Assembly: GCA_013423325.1 (NCBI GenBank)
Contig: BLJB01000228.1
Location: forward strand, 1,662-24,338
DNA from: Usnea hakonensis
Lineage: Eukaryota; Ascomycota; Lecanoromycetes; Lecanorales; Parmeliaceae
DNA: 22,677 bases
Direction of reading: 5' to 3'
The first letter of the stretch is position 1. Every line of letters begins with the position of its first letter. A program made the translations under genes and the position numbers. The notes under the pieces were generated by a model that did not search any database, was not told the origin of the DNA, and worked only from the letters and a program-made list of their open reading frames with translations. Below, in pieces: positions 17,529 through 22,677 of the stretch.

Positions 17529-18090
17529 AGAAGGTATATCCGTATACCTTAAGAGATAATATCGATTACTTATATAATATTATATCATTTTAGGGCTTCT
17601 AATATAAAGCGATTTAGTTATAGATTAATAAAATAGTTAATAAAAAGGTATTTCGGTACGAAATTATTATTTAATATTCGATTTTTTAAGTAGAGAAGGA
17701 AGTATAGAATAAAGGCCTCTTATTAGTTAAATACTTCCGAACTAAACCGAACCTTAATACGGAGCCTTATACGGAGCCTTATTATAAACTTTCTCTAAAG
17801 AAATCTCGCTAAATACCGGAGGCTAATTTTAGTATAGGCTACTATCGGCGATAGTAATACTCCGGGGGTAATACTAGATAGTATCGGAAGATATTCGTAT
17901 ATATATTAATAATAGGGGTATACCTAGTAGGCCTAATATAATTTAAATATTAAGAAGTAAGGGCCCTTTAGTAGCTTTTTCTCTAACCGTAATTTACTAA
18001 AAGATAATTCTATAGAAATAAGCCGAATAGCGTATTATCCGAAATATTATTAAATCGAAACTACTTTAGTAGGGCTAAGTTTCTAACTAA
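17529..18090 (-). repeat. 3' non-coding module, copy 1 in Gypsy2
   Basis: Collinear with 2989-3555 of Gypsy1. Shared blocks include the AAGGTATATCCGTATACCTTAA start, AAACTTTCTCTAAAGAAAT, CGGCGATAGTAATACTC and GAATAGCGTATTATCCGA. It is more RIP-mutated than the Gypsy1 copy. No coding motif. Confidence 0.75.
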
Positions 18091-19060
18091 TAATATAGCC
18101 TTTCTACTATAGTATAATAATTATCCTTAGCCTAAGGCCTCTATACTTTCCGTATATTTAATATAGCCGAGTAGGAAGTCGTACTAGGCGAGAAATATAG
18201 TATATTAGTAAGCGAGATTTAGAGTATACTAGTAAAGTATATTACTAAGGTATATAGCTAGATCTCTAGAAAATAGTATAGTATATAGCTATAGAATTAA
18301 AGAGATAGTACTTCTACTTTTAGATATACTCTTTATAATAGTCTTAGTATTAAGTATACTATTACCGTACTCCGTATCATCCTCTATAGTGGCCTAGTAC
18401 GATAGCTATAGCCGTAGGTCTTTTTTCGGTGTCCCGTACGAAGCAGGTAGAGTGGATTACTAAGTTATCTAAGTAGCTAGTAGTTATATATTCGCTTATA
18501 GAGTAGCTAGTAGAGTCTCGAATAAGGCCTATAGTTAATTCTATTATTTATCTAATGTCTATTCGGCTTGCTTTTTTACCTCTTCTTTAACGGATATAGT
18601 CTATACGATTCTAAAGGATCTTCGTTTATTATTAATACTAGATAATTTTATAGCTAGACGGATTAAACAAGTCTATAATAAACTTATTTATTAGTTAAAT
18701 AAGCTCCTAGGCTTTTACTTCGTACTCCGAGAGATCGTAATATCGTATTTATTATAGGCCTACTACTTTAGTATAGTACTTTTTATACTTCTAGAACTAG
18801 TCGTATATCTTATAGTAGTAGTAGTATTGATAGGCCTAGTAAAAGGATCGATTCGTAAGGGGTTTTAGTATTAAATAGTACTCGATAACGCGAGTATATA
18901 AGAGGACCGGCTTAGAGTATTATACTATTAGATATTGATATAGACTTTATATATTACTAAATAGTAGATCTACTAGATCTCTATCGTCGTCTATTATAAT
19001 AATAGTAACCGGAGTATTACTACTATCTATTACGGAATAGAAGAAGAGTCTTTACTAAAA
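18091..19060. other. Interior of Gypsy2, unidentified sequence
   Basis: A minus-strand frame from about 19080 down to 18062 contains only TAA and TAG stops. However, TGA is rare in all frames of RIP-mutated DNA, and about one codon in eight is a stop, so this is weak evidence for coding. The reading is Ser/Thr/Ile-rich with no motif I recognise. A short stretch at about 18420-18460 keeps TpG and CpA steps. Confidence 0.4.
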
Positions 19061-19132
19061 CGCGCTAGGCCCGAATAGGAAGGAGGTTATATACCTATAG
19101 ACCCTAGAAGTAGTTATATTTGATTCGTAATA
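19061..19132 (-). repeat. Internal LTR fragment in Gypsy2
   Basis: The sequence corresponds to the last 70 bp of the family LTR (GCGCTAGGCCCGAATAGGAA to GTAATA). It is followed by the polypurine tract and 3' module, exactly as at a true 3' end. The first 110 bp of the LTR are missing, and the CACGTG block has been lost. Confidence 0.75.
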
Positions 19133-19147
19133 TTACCCCCCCCCTTC
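19133..19147 (-). promoter_or_regulatory. Internal polypurine tract in Gypsy2
   Basis: TTA, nine C and TT on the plus strand is the same tract as at 2974 and 17514, here beside the truncated internal LTR. If functional it could have primed second-strand synthesis internally. Confidence 0.65.
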
Positions 19148-19410
19148 GAAAGGTATATCCGTAGGCCTTAAAAAAGTAATAAGTAAACTATATTTCTAAA
19201 TAGTATCTACTATATACTAGTATTATTAATTAGATAAGAAAGAAACTATTTAGTCCTTCCTTCTCCATATACGAATCTACTATAATAAGTACGAATAGAT
19301 CTAGATCTATAAAAGTAAGCCGAATAACGTATTATCCGAGGATTTACCGAATCGAAACTAATTTAGTAGGGCTAAATCCCTAGCTAATAATAGTACTTTT
19401 ATACTTACTT
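19148..19410 (-). repeat. 3' non-coding module, copy 2 in Gypsy2 (internally deleted)
   Basis: The beginning (CGAAAGGTATATCCGTAGGCC) and the end (CCGAATAACGTATTATCCGAGG through GTAGGGCTAA near 19318-19375) match the module. The middle, about 300-400 bp in the other copies, is replaced by about 130 bp that I cannot match. Confidence 0.65.
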
Positions 19411-20504
19411 AGTATCCTTCTTAGTTAATACCTTACTATCGCCTTAATAGTAGTAGGTATATCCTTCTTAATTATACCGGTAATCTTCGTCTATAGTAGT
19501 CTAATTAGCTATTATTTTAGTATCTCTACCGTTATAAATATTATCGTATTAACGAGGCGTATACCCTAGAGATTAGAAAGAGGGGTAGGTATAGTAGTTA
19601 TCGCTTAGGGGATTATACTCTAAATTATCCTCCTAATTATATAGGTTAATAAAGTAAGCCTTTAAGGCCGGTAAGGCCGATAGTAGTCTTTACTATAGGA
19701 TTTAGATATAGAGTAAGATTACGAGGATAATAATATTATTAGCGCTAGAGAGGTCTCTAATTACTACCTTATTAATTTAGTATAGGCTCGATAAGAAAGT
19801 AGTCCTTTCTCTTACTATAATATTAATATACGTCGTATTATATATACTTCTTATCTTCTAATTATTTAATAAATTCGGAAGTAGAAGTATTATATCTTAG
19901 AGTAATAAGACTTATTCGTAATTACGATTTAAAGTAGATATAGGTAATAGTAAGGCGTAGGATCTTATATAGAAAGGATACTAAATCTTTCTTAGCTACC
20001 GTATTAATTCGAGTATAGTAAGTCTACTCTAATTAGTAGAGTATATCTATAGCGGCCGGCCGGAAGCGCTAAATTAATATATTAATTTATATTTGTATTA
20101 AAAAGAGAGATCTCTTTATAATCTAAGTAGTCCTCTACTTTAGGTATAAAACTAGTATTACTACTACGGAGGCCCGAATAAAATATTACTATAAAGCGAC
20201 TAGCCTACTAAAAGGATCGCTTTAACGAGTTTAATAGAGTCCGATTAGGTACTAGACTAAAGCGAGATAAGTAATATATAAAATAGCTATATAGACGAGT
20301 AGTTTAGAGTCCTTTTATATACTAAAAGAGAGCCCCGGTTTATATATTCCGATTTATATATTCCGATTTATATATTCCGATTTATATCCGAAAAGCCAAG
20401 AAATCTATCGGAGAGGTCTACTAATAGTAGTCTAGATCGAGACGATACTAATACCTAGTATTACTAGTATAATATTATACTATTTAGGGCGTTTAGGAAT
20501 AAAG
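19411..20504. other. Interior of Gypsy2, unidentified AT-rich sequence
   Basis: No frame on either strand shows retroelement motifs. Contents worth noting are a CGGCCGGCCGG stretch at about 20053 and a 14-bp tandem repeat at 20337. CpA/TpG is nearly absent. Confidence 0.45.
20337..20390. repeat. 14-bp tandem repeat, about four units
   Basis: The unit is GATTTATATATTCC (first unit GGTTTATATATTCC), in three full copies and one partial copy, perfectly periodic. It lies inside Gypsy2 and is absent from Gypsy1. Confidence 0.85.
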
Positions 20505-20995
20505 TAATTTAGTTATAAATTAACGAAATAGTTAATAAAAAGGTATTTTAATATAGAATAGCTATTTAATATTCGATTTCTAAGCGGAGAGGAAATTACT
20601 AAATAAAGGCCTTATATTAGCTAAATACTCCCGAGCCGAACTAAACCTTAATTACGGAGCCTTATTATAAACTTTCTCTAAAGAAATCTAGCTAAATACC
20701 GGGAGGTAATTTCGATACAGGCCACTACCGGCGATAGCAAGGCTCTAGGGGTAATACTAAATAGTATCGGAGGGTATTCGTACATATACTAACGATAGGA
20801 GTATATATAGTAGGCCTAACTTAATATAATTATTAACTAAAATAAGTACTTTTAGTACTTTTTTCTTCGGCCGCAAATTTGCTCTATATAACTTAAATCT
20901 ATAAAAGTAAGCCGAATAGCGTATTATCTAAGGTATTACTAAATCGAAATTAATTTAGTAGGGCTAAGTTCCCTAGCTAATAATAGTACTTTTAA
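20505..20995 (-). repeat. 3' non-coding module, copy 3 in Gypsy2
   Basis: Collinear with about 3065-3555 of Gypsy1. Shared blocks include TTCGATACAGGCCACTACCG (identical to 3287-3306), CTAAGCGGAGAGGAAAT and GGGCTAAGTTCCCTAGC. Parts are closer to Gypsy1 than copy 1 is. No LTR or polypurine tract precedes it. Confidence 0.75.
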
Positions 20996-21192
20996 GTAGG
21001 CTTACTTAGTCGTCCTTATTTAATACCTATATTAATATTTAACTATTTCTATTATCTTTCTATTATAGTGTAAATTTACTGCTTCTATACCTTATTGCCT
21101 TATACGAATTAGGAGGTCGAAGCCGAGAAGGAAGCCGAAAAAGAAGGTAAGGGAAGAGGCGAAGAAGACGATTTTTTTTTTTATTTAGAAGG

Positions 21193-21240
21193 TATTTAGT
21201 ACTTAGTATTAAGAGGATATTTAGTATTTAGTATTAAGAG
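21193..21240. repeat. 25-bp tandem duplication
   Basis: TATTTAGTACTTAGTATTAA is followed by AGAGGA, then TATTTAGTATTTAGTATTAA and AGAG. One C/T difference separates the copies, again a possible deamination. Confidence 0.75.
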
Positions 21241-21360
21241 TAGTCTCTTATATTAATAGATACTCTCCGCGTTACCCCCTAGAAAAATCGTATAGTTGCC
21301 GATATACTTAGTAAAGAGGTCGGTCGTAGTCTATTTACTATTAAAGTAGGCTTACTCGGT

Positions 21361-21560
21361 ACTATTATAGTAGGCTTACTCGGTTATATATAGTTATATT
21401 ATACTCCGGCCTCGCGAGGTCTTACGGTAGGCTCCGGCTATACCTATACTCCCTTTCTATACTATTATAGTAGGCTTACTAGTATACCCTAGTTATATAT
21501 AGTTATACTATACTCCGGCCCCGTAAGGTCTTACGGTAGGCTCCGGCTATACTTATACTC
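21361..21560. repeat. Direct duplication with a 100-bp period
   Basis: ACTATTATAGTAGGCTTACT starts at 21361 and again at 21461. TACTCCGGCC, GGTCTTACGGTAGGCTCCGG and the TATACTC end recur in both. The copies differ by an extra 10 bp in the second and by a few substitutions. A shorter partial copy precedes them at about 21338. Confidence 0.8.
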
Positions 21561-21735
21561 TAGTAGTTATACTCCGAAATATAGTAGTATCGTATTACTT
21601 AGGCGTTACTAGGGTACTCTATATTACTTAGGATATATCTAGGTACTCGGTAATACCCCCCTACCAGCTTCTTTAGGCTCGCCTAGAGATACGAGCGTCG
21701 TGATAAGTAGATTATCGATATCGTACGATTAACGG
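21561..21735 (-). other. 5' leader of Gypsy2
   Basis: Related to 9110-9242 joined to 16232-16264 of Gypsy1: CGTATTACTTAGGCG, TACTTAGGATATA, CTTCTTTAGGCTCG (CTTTTAGCTCG in Gypsy1) and TATCGATATCGTACGATTAA. Here the leader is not interrupted by copia. It represents an allele-like empty site, although the bases at the insertion point differ. Confidence 0.65.
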
Positions 21736-21746
21736 ATCAATTGAAT
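21736..21746 (-). promoter_or_regulatory. Self-priming type primer-binding site of Gypsy2
   Basis: The same ATCAATTGAAT (plus strand) lies two bases before the LTR, as in Gypsy1. It pairs perfectly with the block at 17366-17376 of its own 3' LTR, but not with its own 5' LTR, where RIP changed the block to ATTTAATTAAT. Confidence 0.68.
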
Positions 21747-21748
21747 AA

Positions 21749-21931
21749 TATTAGGACTATAACTAGATATATATTAATAGTAGTATATAACGAGGATTTA
21801 ATTAATAAGGAGGTAAAATCTATATATAGGTATAAGNNAGAGAGGTACCAAGGCGCTAAACCCGAATAGGAAGGAGGTCACGTGTCTCCTTCAGCCCTAC
21901 ATCAGCCCTACAATTAGTCACACTCGTAACA
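21749..21931 (-). repeat. 5' LTR of Gypsy2, containing an NN gap
   Basis: This LTR begins TATTAGGACT (TG mutated) and ends CTCGTAACA. It has the 11-bp tandem duplication of the Gypsy2 subfamily. Two N at 21837-21838 stand where the other LTR has 14 bases, so the true length is probably 195 bp. The left half is strongly RIP-mutated and the right half well preserved, the reverse of its partner at 17319. Confidence 0.88.
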
Positions 21932-21936
21932 TAAGA
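21932..21936. repeat. Target-site duplication of Gypsy2, right copy (TAAGA)
   Basis: Identical to 17314-17318. Confidence 0.88.
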
Positions 21937-22677
21937 TATTTTATAATTATAGCTTTTAGCTTAACTACTTACTATATTAAACTAGATATTAATAAATCTC
22001 TAGTTATTATACTATAATTATCGAGCTACTATTATAATTATTAATCGTTAATAGCGAGTAAACTATTAATTATATAATCTTAATAGGCCTCGCCTTTATT
22101 TAAATTCCTATTAACTCTATATTAGTTATTACTATTATCTTTAGAAATAGTAGCGCGTAAAGTTATAAATAAGAAAAAGTATTTTAAAAGAGTAAAAGAA
22201 TAGAATAAGTATATATAATATTAAATATAACCCCTTTTTAGAAATATACTAATAATAAATAGAGATAATATTTTCGATTAAGCTTTAGAATTAATATATA
22301 TACTCTAAACTCTATTCTATAAGATTAGAAGGTCTATATATATTATATATAATCTATTATATCTCTAGATTCTAGTTAATATATATTACTATTCTTTCTA
22401 TATTCTAACTTCTAAATAGAAAATTTAAATTATTATTAATTATAAAGAAGTAGACGGAGTCTACTATATCTCTAAATAGAATTAGCTATATAAATATAAA
22501 TAGTACTAGATCCTTATATAAGATTTTCCTTATTATTACCGTAATTTTAATATATACGATATTATTAGAAAGGATAAATTTTATAGATATATTACTATTT
22601 AACTTTTAAATTAGTTTTTTGAATTTGAATTTGAATTTATACGTCGTGTCTACCTAAACTTCGAAAGGTAATTACGG
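21937..22677. other. AT-rich RIP-mutated DNA, no identifiable gene
   Basis: This is the right-hand continuation of the sequence interrupted by Gypsy2, probably more of the older copia-type element. No frame yields motifs I can name. The last 40 bases regain normal composition with TpG (GTCGTGTC), which may mark the edge of the RIP-affected block. A (GAATTT)3 repeat lies at 22621-22638. Confidence 0.45.
22621..22638. repeat. Hexamer repeat (GAATTT)3
   Basis: Three perfect units preceded by a run of T. Simple repeat of no evident function. Confidence 0.8.

Larger units (their letters stand above)
20996..21560. other. Gypsy2 region with several internal duplications
   Basis: This region contains a 60-bp purine-rich stretch (21110-21170), a 25-bp tandem duplication (21193-21240, unit TATTTAGTAYTTAGTATTAAGAG) and a 100-bp-period duplication (21361-21560). 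None is present in Gypsy1. No coding motif is recognised. Confidence 0.5.
17319..21931 (-). mobile_element. Gypsy2: short non-autonomous relative of Gypsy1
   Basis: The element has LTRs of the same family at both ends and perfect TAAGA duplications. It is minus-strand by the position of the polypurine tract (17514) and primer-binding site (21736). At 4613 bp it is about 2 kb shorter than Gypsy1. It keeps the family's 3' non-coding module and 5' leader, but I find no RT, integrase or chromodomain motif between them. Instead it has an internal LTR fragment with its own polypurine tract (19061-19147) and two more copies of the 3' module. It probably arose by template switching or nested insertion and depended on proteins of an autonomous relative. 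RIP is severe, so a hidden, unrecognisable coding region cannot be excluded. Confidence 0.85.

Noticed and set aside
18062..19080. Long minus-strand frame in Gypsy2 with only TAA/TAG stops, possibly a cargo gene
   Set aside because: In RIP-mutated DNA TGA is rare in every frame. Stops make up about 13% of codons, more than in the true pol frames, and no motif is visible. Kept only as unidentified sequence.
17319..21931. CRISPR-like array from the recurring blocks
   Set aside because: The recurring blocks are LTR and 3' module copies hundreds of bases long at irregular spacing, not short repeats with uniform spacers.

Overview
This window looks like a transposon graveyard from a filamentous ascomycete (Pezizomycotina-type) genome. 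CpA and TpG are almost absent over long stretches and replaced by TpA, while CpG survives. This is the signature of repeat-induced point mutation (RIP). All recognisable coding sequence is retrotransposon sequence, broken by in-frame TAA/TAG codons where CAA, CAG or TGG would be expected. I see no intact host gene, no rRNA or tRNA gene, and no CRISPR array.

Layout, left to right. (1) 1-1330: plus-strand fragment of a Ty3/gypsy pol (protease-linker and N-terminal reverse transcriptase), with an abrupt change from normal to RIP-mutated composition near 165-175. (2) 1330-2693: AT-rich DNA without an identifiable gene. (3) 2694-2790: the first part of an older copia-type LTR. The rest of that LTR lies at 16466-16513, separated by a 13.7-kb insertion. 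(4) 2791-16460: a minus-strand Ty3/gypsy chromovirus (Gypsy1) with 183-bp LTRs and a perfect CTTCT target duplication. Its pol ends in a chromodomain, and all of its proteins are destroyed by RIP. (5) 9243-16226: a plus-strand Ty1/copia element with 120-bp LTRs and a perfect GAATA target duplication, inserted in the 5' leader of Gypsy1. It carries one continuous Gag-Pol frame riddled with RIP stops. (6) 16514-17318: an AT-rich remnant of the interior of the older copia-type element. (7) 17319-21931: a second, shorter minus-strand gypsy element (Gypsy2) with a perfect TAAGA target duplication. It has no recognisable pol, but three copies of the family's 3' non-coding module and an internal LTR fragment. 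(8) 21937-22677: AT-rich DNA without an identifiable gene.

Relative order of events, inferred from the nesting: the older copia-type element came first, Gypsy1 then inserted into its LTR, and the copia element inserted into Gypsy1. Gypsy2 entered independently downstream. Two replication signals stand out. The gypsy family has an 11-nt sequence just inside its 5' LTR that is exactly complementary to a sequence inside the LTR, which suggests Tf1-type self-priming. The copia element has a primer-binding site matching the anticodon arm of initiator-Met tRNA, which suggests half-tRNA priming. Coordinates of LTRs, target duplications and motifs were read directly from the sequence. Family names rest on motif recognition by eye, without database searches.
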